In this document: positions 1-6,455 of the stretch, piece by piece
How the letters are laid out: the number at the start of each line of letters is the position of its first letter
Numbering within the stretch: position 1 is the first letter of the stretch
NCBI GenBank assembly: GCA_022361135.1
Contig: JAKSBM010000460.1
Coordinates: 1 to 9,092, forward strand
Length of the DNA stretch: 9,092 bases
Direction: 5' to 3'
DNA from: Desulfobacterales bacterium
GTDB lineage: Bacteria; Desulfobacterota; Desulfobacteria; Desulfobacterales; Desulfobacteraceae
Notes under the pieces: model-generated
Databases searched by the model: none
What the model saw: only the letters and a program-made list of their open reading frames with translations
Told to the model about the DNA's origin: nothing
Program-made: the position numbers and the translations under genes

Positions 1-481
1 GGACGGGGTAAAGCTTTTGGTCATGGGCACGGTCCAACATGGCGGCTCGGGCTGCATCTGCCCCGAAGCCACCATCCTCAAGGCCCTGATGAACCACCTG
101 GTCCTGGCCCGGAACGAAGTGGTGGTCATGGACATGGAAGCCGGTGTGGAGCACCTGGGCCGGGCCACCTCCGGTTCCGTGGATGCCCTGATCATCGTGG
201 TCAACCCGGGCAAAAGAAGCCGAGTGGCCGCCGACCGCATCCGGAAACTGGGGGATGACATCGGCATTAAGAACATCGTTGTCCTGGGCAATAGGGTCAC
301 CTGCCCCGAGGATCAGGCCCTCATAGAAGAGACCCTTTCCGATTACAATATTCTGGGCTTCCTCCCGGAAATGGATGAAATCGTTAAATCCGACCGCACC
401 GGAGAATGCCCCTTTGACGACATTTCCAACATCCCGGACGAACTCAAAGCCATTGCTGAAAAACTCATGGCATTGAACTAA
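1..481 (+). CDS. cooC: CO dehydrogenase maturation ATPase, CooC/AcsF-like (C-terminal part)
   Basis: The reading frame is open from base 2, so the gene starts before the window. About 159 residues are visible, while the family is usually near 250, so the N-terminal Walker A (deviant P-loop) is missing. What remains is typical of CooC: a GGSGCIC segment whose Cys-X-Cys pair (codons at 53-61) is, in studied CooC proteins, the metal-binding site at the dimer interface; a DMEAGVEHLGR stretch (134-166) matching the conserved MinD-like switch region; a VVNPGKRS segment for nucleotide contact; and a VLGNRV strand. CooC is a cytoplasmic ATPase that helps insert nickel into the C-cluster of CO dehydrogenase; the close relative AcsF serves acetyl-CoA synthase. 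The visible part cannot separate the two. A CODH or CODH/ACS gene upstream would fit. The TTG at 17 and ATG at 23 are internal codons, not starts. Confidence 0.88.
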   Translation, partial: DGVKLLVMGTVQHGGSGCICPEATILKALMNHLVLARNEVVVMDMEAGVEHLGRATSGSVDALIIVVNPGKRSRVAADRIRKLGDDIGIKNIVVLGNRVTCPEDQALIEETLSDYNILGFLPEMDEIVKSDRTGECPFDDISNIPDELKAIAEKLMALN

Positions 482-723
482 CAGGATATGGCCAGGTCCC
501 CACAATGGGTACCTGGCCATATGAAACCTTCCAAATACATCAATAAATTCCACCATTACCCGTGGCGCAGCCCATGTTTCCTCGGGCCCGGCATCCCCAC
601 CATGGGGTTCTCACCCCCGTGGCACAGATAATTGCCCCGGCCCGATCCTACCAAAGGGCCCCAGCGTCGCCCGGGTGGAACACCGACGCCTTCGTTGGTG
701 GATAATTTATCGGGCAACGAAAA
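482..723. other. Convergent intergenic region rich in inverted repeats
   Basis: This 242-bp gap lies between the 3' ends of the plus-strand cooC-like gene and the minus-strand P5CDH gene. I see no credible coding frame. Besides the hairpin at 486-522 and the dyad at 691-721, it holds a TCGGGCC/GGCCCGA pair (582-588 with 639-645), a CCCCA/TGGGG pair (595-599 with 603-607), a competing CCCATG/CATGGG pair (571-576 with 601-606), a GCGTCG/CGACGC pair (664-669 with 684-689), and a 12-bp repeat CCCGTGGCRCAG at 559-570 and 616-627. It may be 3' UTR of either gene or a small structured RNA. It fits none of the RNA families I recognise. Confidence 0.5.
486..522 (+). terminator. Stem-loop just after the cooC-like gene
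   Basis: ATATGGCCAGGT (486-497) pairs perfectly with ACCTGGCCATAT (511-522). Inside it, CCC (499-501) can pair with GGG (507-509) after one mismatch, leaving the loop ACAAT. It begins 5 nt after the TAA stop. No T-tract follows on either strand, so it is not a classical intrinsic terminator. It may protect the mRNA 3' end, assist Rho-type termination, or mark the boundary between the convergent genes. Confidence 0.5.
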
Positions 724-2355
724 TCAGGCTTCCTCCATCAAAGGCAGACGGTAATCCCGGTCACAGGAAAAATTTTCCTTAATGGTCCGGGGGCTCATCC
801 AACGGGAAATATTCTGTTTGGACCCCACCTTTTCATTGGTGCCCGAAGCCCGGCTGCCGCCAAAGGGTTGCAGCCCCACAAAGGCACCGGTGGTTTTATC
901 ATTAATATAAAGATTGCCGGCAGAATAGGTCAGGCTGGTCTGGATATGCTGAAGGGCATACCGGTCCTTGGCAAATATGGCTCCGGTAAGGGCGTAGGCC
1001 GAGGTGGACTCACACAGGGCAAGGGTTTGATCCAATTCTTCATCCCCATAGACAAACAGGGTGACCACCGGTCCGAAAATTTCCTCCTCCATGGTTATAA
1101 ATCTGGGATTGGTGGTCTGAATCAATGTGGGTTGGATAAAATACCCCACACGGTCATCATATTCCCCTCCAACCAGGATATCGGCTTCTTCCGATTGGCG
1201 GGCCTGGTCAATATATCCGGAAATGCTGTCAAAGGCCGTCCGGTCAATGACCGCACCCATATAATGGGTAAAATCCGCCGGATCACCGGCTTTGACCCCG
1301 GCCATTTCGGAAATCAGCTTTTCCTTGACCTCGGGCCAGATACTCCGGGGGATATAGACCCGGGAAGTGGCTGAACATTTCTGGCCCTGGTAGGAAAATC
1401 CCCCGGCAATGATGGCCTGGACCAAATCATCAATATCTGCTGAAGCATGGGCAAACAAAAAGTCTTTTCCGCCGGTTTCACCCACAATACGGGGATAACT
1501 GCGGTAACTTTCCAAATTTTTGCCCACCTCACGCCACAGATGGTTAAAGGTGGCCGTGGACCCCGTGAAGTGGATGCCGGCCAGCATGGGATTGGACAGG
1601 GCAACCGGCCCGATTTCGCGGCCGGCCCCGGGGACAAAATTAATTACCCCCTTGGGCAGCCCGGCTTCCTGGAGCAGGGACATGACGTGATAATTGGAAA
1701 AGACAGCCGTTGAAGCCGGCTTCCACACCACCGTGTTTCCAACCATGGCCGGAGAGGTGGGCAGATTGCCGCCAATGGCGGTGAAATTAAATGGGGTTAC
1801 GGCAAAGACAAATCCTTCCAGGGGCCGGTATTCCATGCGGTTGAACATGGCCTGCCCGGTTTGGGGCTGTTCTTCCAAAATCCGGCGAAGGAACCAGGCA
1901 TTGTAACGGAAAAAATCCATGAGTTCACAGGCCGAGTCTGCATCGGCTTCATGGACGGATTTACTCTGTCCCAGCATGGTGGCAGCGTTGAGGGTTTGGC
2001 GCCAGGGTCCGCCAATGAGTTCCGCCGCCCTCAGAAAAATTGAAATCCGCTGATCCCACGGCAGGGCCATCCATTCCTTTTTGGCAGCCAGGGCGGCTTC
2101 AATGGCCATCTCCATCTCCCTGGGACCGGCCTGGTGGTAAGTGGCCAGGACCGTGGCCTTGTCATGGGGTACCCGACAGGTTCCCACGTTTCCGGTGCGC
2201 ACCTCCTCTCCATTGATGATCAGGGGAATCTCAATGGGCTCGGATGTCATGCGCCCGATTTCGGCTTTCAAGGCGTCTTTTTCCGGGCTGCCCGGTAAAT
2301 AGGATAGGATGGCTTCATTTTCAGGTTTGGGTGTGCGGTATATTCCATTGGACAT
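724..2355 (-). CDS. pruA: L-glutamate gamma-semialdehyde (1-pyrroline-5-carboxylate) dehydrogenase
   Basis: This is a 543-residue NAD(P)-dependent aldehyde dehydrogenase, the usual length for the stand-alone P5CDH group related to mitochondrial ALDH4A1. It oxidises glutamate-5-semialdehyde to glutamate in the cytoplasm, the last step of proline catabolism and shared with arginine/ornithine breakdown. Visible signatures are the cofactor and oxyanion stretch TPFNFTAIGGN (Asn190), WKPAS (211-215), the Rossmann turn FTGS (263-266), the general-base Glu293 in VGETGGKDF, the catalytic Cys327 in YQGQKCSATSR, EEIFGPV (424-430) and the C-terminal PFGGSRASGTNEK. All key residues are intact. The ATG (2353-2355) is preceded by the strong ribosome-binding sequence AAAGGAGG (2362-2369), 6 nt away. 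No proline dehydrogenase is adjacent, so the source of its substrate cannot be read from this window. It is divergent from a LysR regulator, its likely controller. The name rocA would suit equally if the pathway is arginine-derived. Confidence 0.93.
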   Translation of the reverse strand: MSNGIYRTPKPENEAILSYLPGSPEKDALKAEIGRMTSEPIEIPLIINGEEVRTGNVGTCRVPHDKATVLATYHQAGPREMEMAIEAALAAKKEWMALPWDQRISIFLRAAELIGGPWRQTLNAATMLGQSKSVHEADADSACELMDFFRYNAWFLRRILEEQPQTGQAMFNRMEYRPLEGFVFAVTPFNFTAIGGNLPTSPAMVGNTVVWKPASTAVFSNYHVMSLLQEAGLPKGVINFVPGAGREIGPVALSNPMLAGIHFTGSTATFNHLWREVGKNLESYRSYPRIVGETGGKDFLFAHASADIDDLVQAIIAGGFSYQGQKCSATSRVYIPRSIWPEVKEKLISEMAGVKAGDPADFTHYMGAVIDRTAFDSISGYIDQARQSEEADILVGGEYDDRVGYFIQPTLIQTTNPRFITMEEEIFGPVVTLFVYGDEELDQTLALCESTSAYALTGAIFAKDRYALQHIQTSLTYSAGNLYINDKTTGAFVGLQPFGGSRASGTNEKVGSKQNISRWMSPRTIKENFSCDRDYRLPLMEEA

Positions 2356-2414
2356 GGCTGGCCTCCTTTAGGATGAACAGGGGGGATACAAAACACCCCC
2401 GGGTTGATTTTCCC

Positions 2415-2443
2415 TTGCCTATACCAGATGGAGACCTTATAAA
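2415..2443 (+). promoter_or_regulatory. Predicted promoter of the LysR-type regulator
   Basis: TTGCCT (2415-2420) and TATAAA (2438-2443) are separated by exactly 17 nt and match the sigma-70 boxes at 4/6 and 5/6 positions. Transcription would start near 2450, inside the dyad at 2444-2460, leaving a leader of about 45 nt before the GTG start at 2496. On the minus strand, only a weak TTCTTT-N17-TATAGG arrangement can be offered for the P5CDH gene. Confidence 0.5.
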
Positions 2444-2460
2444 GAAAATTCATAATTTTC
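2444..2460. promoter_or_regulatory. 17-bp perfect dyad, candidate regulator operator
   Basis: GAAAATT-CAT-AATTTTC is a perfect inverted repeat with 7-bp arms. It lies immediately downstream of the predicted -10 box of the LysR gene and upstream of the divergent P5CDH gene. LysR proteins commonly bind AT-rich dyads between divergent genes, repressing themselves and activating the target. The spacing does not match the textbook T-N11-A core exactly, so assigning it to this regulator is an inference from position. Confidence 0.45.
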
Positions 2461-2495
2461 ATCTGCCCGTTGAATAAAACTAATAAGGGACTGCC

Positions 2496-3374
2496 GTGGA
2501 CCTAAACAAACTGCACACCTTTTACACCCTGGCCCGGGTTAAAAATTATTCCCGTTGCGCGGAAAAGCTCTATGTCACCCAGTCTGCGGTGAGCCATGCC
2601 ATTAAAAATTTGGAACAGAGCCTGGGACTGATTCTAATCCAAAAAAAGAAAAACAGCTTTTCCCTCACCGGAGAAGGTGAGGTTCTCTTTGCCAGCTGCC
2701 GGAAGATTTTTTCCGAAGTGGATCGGGCCCGGGAAACCCTTCTGGTGGCGCGGGACTACCCCGAGCAAATCACCCTGGGGGCCACGGTGGAATTTGGGAA
2801 TTCGGTCCTGATCCGGGGCATGGAGTCTTTTTTAAGGGACCATCCCCGCATCCATGTGGATTTCCACATGAGCCATTCCCTGCTCAAGCCCCTCCTGGAC
2901 GATGAGTTGGATCTAATCGTGGACTGCCGCCCCCACAATCGCCCCGAGTTAACCACCATTCCCCTGTTTCGGGAAGCCTATGTGGTGGTGGCCGCCCCCG
3001 GGTATATCCGGCGGAAAAAACTGAAACAGGTGTCAGATCTGGAACATTGCCGACTGCTCTCCCTGGACAAGGAAATGGTCTGGTGGCAGAATTTCAGCCA
3101 AGCCCTGGATAATAAAAAACGCCCCCGCTTCCACCGCATCGTACGCATCAATCACATCCGTGGAATGATCTCCGGGGCCTTGGAAGGGATGGGGGTTGCC
3201 TTCGTCCCCCGCTATACGGTTCTTGGGGAAATTCAAGCCAATGCCCTGGAGGTATTGTTCCCCGAATTGGATCTGGCCAATGACCAGATTAATATCTATA
3301 TCAAACCCCGCCATGTGGAGATGGACCGATTTCAATTGTTGATTCAACACCTTAAACAGATGAAATTCGAATAG
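2496..3374 (+). CDS. LysR-family transcriptional regulator
   Basis: This 292-residue protein has normal LysR length. The N-terminal winged helix-turn-helix is clear: MDLNKLHTFYTLARVKNYSRCAEKL followed by the recognition helix VTQSAVSHAIKNLEQ (27-41) and the wing (SFSLTGEGE, 54-62). A linker helix runs to about residue 85. From about residue 90 (EQITLGATVEF) follows the two-lobed effector-binding domain, with the typical FLRDHPRIHVDF and the late ISGALEGMGVAFVPRY stretch. It acts in the cytoplasm as a DNA-binding tetramer that senses a small molecule. The start is GTG at 2496, with AAGGGA (2485-2490) 5 nt upstream. The gene is divergent from the P5CDH gene across 140 bp, the usual layout when a LysR protein controls its neighbour. 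Its effector might be proline, P5C or a related amino acid, but nothing in the sequence identifies it. Confidence 0.9.
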   Translation: MDLNKLHTFYTLARVKNYSRCAEKLYVTQSAVSHAIKNLEQSLGLILIQKKKNSFSLTGEGEVLFASCRKIFSEVDRARETLLVARDYPEQITLGATVEFGNSVLIRGMESFLRDHPRIHVDFHMSHSLLKPLLDDELDLIVDCRPHNRPELTTIPLFREAYVVVAAPGYIRRKKLKQVSDLEHCRLLSLDKEMVWWQNFSQALDNKKRPRFHRIVRINHIRGMISGALEGMGVAFVPRYTVLGEIQANALEVLFPELDLANDQINIYIKPRHVEMDRFQLLIQHLKQMKFE

Positions 3375-3518
3375 GCAATCCAAGGTCAATCACCGGCATG
3401 GTCGGGCAACCCAAAAGAGACAAGCGATATACAAAAACCGCCCACACCGCAATGGGACATGGAGGGAAGCCCTTGGTGGACGATCCCGGAAAATTGAAAT
3501 CCCAAGGAGGGCGAAAAC

Positions 3519-3546
3519 AGCCCCCCCCTGCCGGGCTATTTCTTCC
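3519..3546 (+). terminator. Weak possible terminator after the LysR gene
   Basis: AGCCC (3519-3523) can pair with GGGCT (3533-3537), followed by the pyrimidine-rich ATTTCTTCCTT. The stem is only 5 bp with a 9-nt loop, and it lies about 145 nt past the LysR stop codon. This is a weak call. The rest of 3375-3557 holds nothing I recognise. Confidence 0.22.
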
Positions 3547-3557
3547 TTAAAAAAGAA

Positions 3558-3586
3558 TTGATTAGTAATTTCAGCTCTGGTATGTC
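3558..3586 (+). promoter_or_regulatory. Predicted promoter of the DUF945 gene (extended -10)
   Basis: TTGATT (3558-3563) is followed after 17 nt by TATGTC (3581-3586), which is preceded by TGG, giving a TGn extended -10 element. Transcription would start near 3592. That lies downstream of the possible TTG start at 3558, so it supports translation from the ATG at 3645. Confidence 0.4.
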
Positions 3587-3644
3587 TTCGATTTTCAGCC
3601 CGAGGGGCAAAACGTCATATGTCACACATTCAGAAGGAAAATCC

Positions 3645-4937
3645 ATGAAAAAATCCATCGTCGTCCTCATCCTCATTGCCGCAGTTGCCGTTGCCGGTCT
3701 GCCCTATGTCACCGGCATGGTGGCGGAAAAAACCGCCCGGCACCTGGCCGCGGAATTCACCCAAAACCAAACCGACATCGGTGGCCAGGCCACAATTCAG
3801 ATCACCGAATACAAACGAAACTGGAAGGAAAGCCAGGTGAAGTGGGAGCTCACCCTGCCCGGCCTCAACCAGGCCCTGGATACAAACACCCTCTTTTTTG
3901 AAGAGCGTCTGACCCACGGCATCACAGGTGTGGATTCCGAAACCCGCCTCACCGCGAATCCATGGTATGCCCAATGGACGGAAAAGCTGGGAAGCGACCC
4001 CATCAAAATCACCACCCATTATCCCCTGCTGGGGGATATCCAATCCCGGATCAACCTGGCCGCCTTCACGGCCAATGACGGCAAGTCTCCCCTGGCCATC
4101 CAACCCGGTCAATTTACCCTGTCCCTGGATCGGAAACTCACCCACCTCTCATACTCAGGCCAATGGGACGGCATCGATGCCGGAGACAAGGGGACACTGA
4201 AAAACATCACCCTGGAAGGCAACCAGACCAAGGCCACGGATGTGCTCTGGACCGGCCAGGGGAAATTTGGAATGGATTCCTACGAATCGGTCACCCCCAT
4301 GGCCCGGACCCAGTGCAAGGACCTTTCCCTGGCCTTTAGTCAGGATGTCCAGGACCAGAACATGAGCATCGCCATGGACCTGCACCTGGGAGACCTGATT
4401 GAAAACGACACCTCCCTGGCCCAGGGGGATGTGGAGGTGAGACTCACCCACCTGGACGTCCCTGCCCTGGAAACCCTGAGCAAAACCTACATGGACATCG
4501 TCGAATCCGCCACCGACAACCAGCCCATGGAAATGGCCGTCGCCCAAAGCATGGGTTCCCTTATTTCTGCAGCCGAAGGTCTGCTCAAAAAGGATCTCAG
4601 CCTGGCGCTCCCCAAAATCGACATCGTTGTGAAGCAGGAAAAAATTTCAGGCGAAATCACCCTGGGCCTTGAAAAGGATCTCACCCTGGCCCAGCTCATC
4701 CCTTTGCAATACAATCCCTTCCAGGTCATTGATCTGATTTACCTCCAGTCGGAATTCCATATTTCCGAAACCCTGGCCCAGGAAAATCCCTACCTGATCC
4801 ACCCCCTGATGGACACCATGAAAACCGGCTTCTTTGTGGCCAACGGAAAAATGTACGACCACAAGGCCGACCTGAAACAGGGCATCCTCCTCCTCAATGG
4901 GAACGAAATCAATTTGAATGAAATGGCCGTAAAATAG
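3645..4937 (+). CDS. DUF945 (YdgA-like) membrane-anchored protein
   Basis: This 430-residue protein resembles E. coli YdgA (about 500 residues, DUF945), whose function is not established. It begins MKKSIVVLILIAAVAVAGLP, a single N-terminal hydrophobic segment (about residues 4-22) preceded by lysines. That suits an uncleaved inner-membrane anchor with the rest in the periplasm. Family-like features are ITEYKRNW (compare SYQNYHRG in YdgA), the LTHGI segment (compare VDHGPFPL), long alternating beta-strand stretches such as TLSLDRKLTHLSYSGQW, and the C-terminal ILLLNGNEINLNEM, which aligns with TLNGQKMSLEDF of YdgA. I chose the ATG at 3645 because AAGGA (3634-3638) sits 6 nt upstream and the signal-anchor starts there. 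The frame stays open upstream to a TTG at 3558, but that adds 29 residues without character. It appears to be transcribed alone, with its own promoter and terminator. Confidence 0.82.
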   Translation: MKKSIVVLILIAAVAVAGLPYVTGMVAEKTARHLAAEFTQNQTDIGGQATIQITEYKRNWKESQVKWELTLPGLNQALDTNTLFFEERLTHGITGVDSETRLTANPWYAQWTEKLGSDPIKITTHYPLLGDIQSRINLAAFTANDGKSPLAIQPGQFTLSLDRKLTHLSYSGQWDGIDAGDKGTLKNITLEGNQTKATDVLWTGQGKFGMDSYESVTPMARTQCKDLSLAFSQDVQDQNMSIAMDLHLGDLIENDTSLAQGDVEVRLTHLDVPALETLSKTYMDIVESATDNQPMEMAVAQSMGSLISAAEGLLKKDLSLALPKIDIVVKQEKISGEITLGLEKDLTLAQLIPLQYNPFQVIDLIYLQSEFHISETLAQENPYLIHPLMDTMKTGFFVANGKMYDHKADLKQGILLLNGNEINLNEMAVK

Positions 4938-4957
4938 AGCAAGCCCCACCAGACGAC

Positions 4958-4994
4958 AAAAGGCGGCGGGAAATGAATCCCGCCGCCTTTTTTT
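4958..4994. terminator. Strong intrinsic terminator, probably bidirectional
   Basis: AAAAGGCGGCGGGA (4958-4971) pairs over 14 bp with its complement at 4978-4991, leaving the loop AATGAA. On the plus strand seven T residues (4988-4994) close the GC-rich stem, ending the DUF945 transcript 20 nt after its stop. On the minus strand the stem is followed by TTTT, so it can also end the converging transporter operon, whose last stop is at 5025-5027. Confidence 0.92.
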
Positions 4995-5024
4995 ATTGGA
5001 AATCCCCGGATCAGGGAGGATCCA

Positions 5025-5690
5025 TCAAACCTTTCCGAATCCAGGCACGTGCATGGCCTTTTCAACCCGTTTTAAAAGGAAAATAGCCAGGGAAACCAGG
5101 ACCAGGTAATAGAGGCCGATGATGGCAAAAACCTCGGTGAAACGGAAATACTCCGTGGCAATGGTCTTGCCCTCACCTGTGAGTTCCATGCAGGTGACCA
5201 CGTAGGCCAGTGAAGAATACTTGATCAGGTAGATGATTTCATTGCCGCAGCCGGGCAAGGCCTTGCGCACGGCCTGGGGAATAATGATCCAGAAAATGGT
5301 CTGGAAATCGGTGAACCCCAAAGCCTGGGCCCCAAAATACTGATTCCGTTTGATGGAAAGCAATGCCCCCCGGACATATTCGGACTGGTAGGCCCCGGAA
5401 CAGAGGATAAATCCGGTGACGGCGGCGGCATAGGGGGAAAGGTAAATCCCCAGGTTGGGCAGGCCGAAATAAAGAATAAAGAGCTGGACCACCAGGGGGG
5501 TTCCCCTGAACAGGGCGGCATAGCCGTCAAAGAGTCCCCGGACGGCCCGGGACCCAAAGGCCCGCAAGGCCCCCGTGGCAATGCCGATGACAATCCCACC
5601 CAACGCCGATGGAATGATCAGGGCAATGCTCATGAGGATCCCCCGGTTCAGGGCATCCAGCAATTCCTGGTAAAAGGGAGAGAGTTCCAC
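5025..5690 (-). CDS. Polar amino acid ABC transporter permease (second, HisM/GlnP type)
   Basis: This 221-residue integral membrane protein belongs to the His/Glu/Gln/Arg permease group. It has about five hydrophobic segments (near residues 19-40, 57-77, 86-107, 131-150 and 186-207). Characteristic motifs are LFRGTPLVVQLFILYFGLP (60-78) and the cytoplasmic EAA-type coupling loop around FGAQALGFTDFQTIFWIIIPQA (119-140), which contacts the ATPase. It pairs with the permease at 6456-7139, presumably as a heterodimeric channel. The start is GTG at 5688-5690, 1 nt after the ATPase stop, with the Shine-Dalgarno GGAGGAG (5698-5704) inside the end of the ATPase gene, 7 nt upstream. That indicates translational coupling. 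It is the last gene of the operon. Confidence 0.93.
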   Translation of the reverse strand: MELSPFYQELLDALNRGILMSIALIIPSALGGIVIGIATGALRAFGSRAVRGLFDGYAALFRGTPLVVQLFILYFGLPNLGIYLSPYAAAVTGFILCSGAYQSEYVRGALLSIKRNQYFGAQALGFTDFQTIFWIIIPQAVRKALPGCGNEIIYLIKYSSLAYVVTCMELTGEGKTIATEYFRFTEVFAIIGLYYLVLVSLAIFLLKRVEKAMHVPGFGKV

Positions 5691-5691
5691 C

Positions 5692-6450
5692 TTAGTTCTC
5701 CTCCCCGGAAAGCAGATTCAGCTTATTGCAGAACCCCTGGCTCCGGGAATCCACATCACGGCCCAGCAATTCCTCGGGCCGTCCCTTTTCCACCACTTCC
5801 CCCGCTTCCATGAAAATGATTTCATCGGCCAGGTTCTTGATCAGACTGATCTGGTGGGTGGCCATGATCATGGTCATCCCCTTTTGGGCCAGGTTCCGGA
5901 TCACCTCGATGACCTCCCCCATGACCTCGGGGTCCAGGGCCGATGTGGGTTCGTCCAAGAGCAAAACCTTGGGATCCATGGCCAGGGCCCGGGCAATGGC
6001 CACCCGCTGTTTCTGCCCGCCGGAGAGCGCGGCCGGATACAGGTGGACCTTGTCGGCCAGCCCCACCTGGGAGAGTTCGGCCATGGCCCGTTCGGCCGCT
6101 TCGGCCTTGCCCATCTTCCGAATCTTGCGCAGGGGCACAATGATATTGTCCAGGGCCGTCAGGTGATCAAAGAGGTTGAAATCCTGGAAAATCATCCCCA
6201 CCTGCTGCCGATATTTGTACAATTCCTTTTTCTGGTGGATGTTCACGGCCCGGCCTTCCAGGGTGATGGTGGCGGTGTCGGGCATGACCAGGCAGTTCAT
6301 GCATTGAAGCAGGGTGCTCTTCCCCCCGCCCGAGGGGCCGATGAGAATCTTGATCTCTCCCTTTTCAAGGGTGACGTCCACCCCCTTGAGGATGGGGTTG
6401 CCGCTGAATGATTTGGTGATATTTTCCACCCGGAGAATGGGATCGGCCAT
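5692..6450 (-). CDS. Polar amino acid ABC transporter ATP-binding protein (GlnQ-like)
   Basis: This 252-residue cytoplasmic ATPase powers the importer. All motifs are intact: Walker A GPSGGGKST (38-46), Q-loop VGMIFQDFNLF with Gln89, ABC signature LSGGQKQR (142-149), Walker B VLLLDEP with Asp166 and the catalytic Glu167, D-loop SALD (170-173) and switch His199 in MATHQ. FQDFNLFDHLTALDNI is typical of the GlnQ/HisP/ArtP branch for polar amino acids. The length is normal. The ATG at 6448-6450 lies 5 nt after the upstream permease stop. The nearest ribosome-binding sequence, AAAGGA (6462-6467), is 11 nt away inside the permease gene, longer than ideal, so coupled translation is likely. The exact substrate cannot be read from the ATPase. 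Confidence 0.95.
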   Translation of the reverse strand: MADPILRVENITKSFSGNPILKGVDVTLEKGEIKILIGPSGGGKSTLLQCMNCLVMPDTATITLEGRAVNIHQKKELYKYRQQVGMIFQDFNLFDHLTALDNIIVPLRKIRKMGKAEAAERAMAELSQVGLADKVHLYPAALSGGQKQRVAIARALAMDPKVLLLDEPTSALDPEVMGEVIEVIRNLAQKGMTMIMATHQISLIKNLADEIIFMEAGEVVEKGRPEELLGRDVDSRSQGFCNKLNLLSGEEN

Positions 6451-6455
6451 GGGTT

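Noticed and set aside
540..590. On the minus strand, CCCGAGGAAAC...GGGCT...GGGTAATGG looked a little like the start of RNase P RNA.
   Set aside because: RNase P RNA needs some 300-400 nt and further conserved blocks. The gap ends far too soon, and those blocks are missing.
671..700. Plus-strand GGGTGGAAC...CCG resembles the T-box antiterminator motif (AGGGTGGNACCGCG).
   Set aside because: The match is broken by an inserted base. There is no specifier loop, and the sequence points into the 3' end of an antisense gene, so no downstream gene would be controlled.
868..1374. A 168-codon plus-strand frame, and other frames, opposite the P5CDH gene.
   Set aside because: They lie entirely within a well-supported dehydrogenase gene and show no domain or ribosome-binding site.
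3558..3644. A possible 29-residue N-terminal extension of the DUF945 protein from TTG at 3558.
   Set aside because: There is no ribosome-binding site. The extension would precede the signal-anchor, and the likely promoter overlaps that codon. The ATG at 3645 has a good ribosome-binding site.
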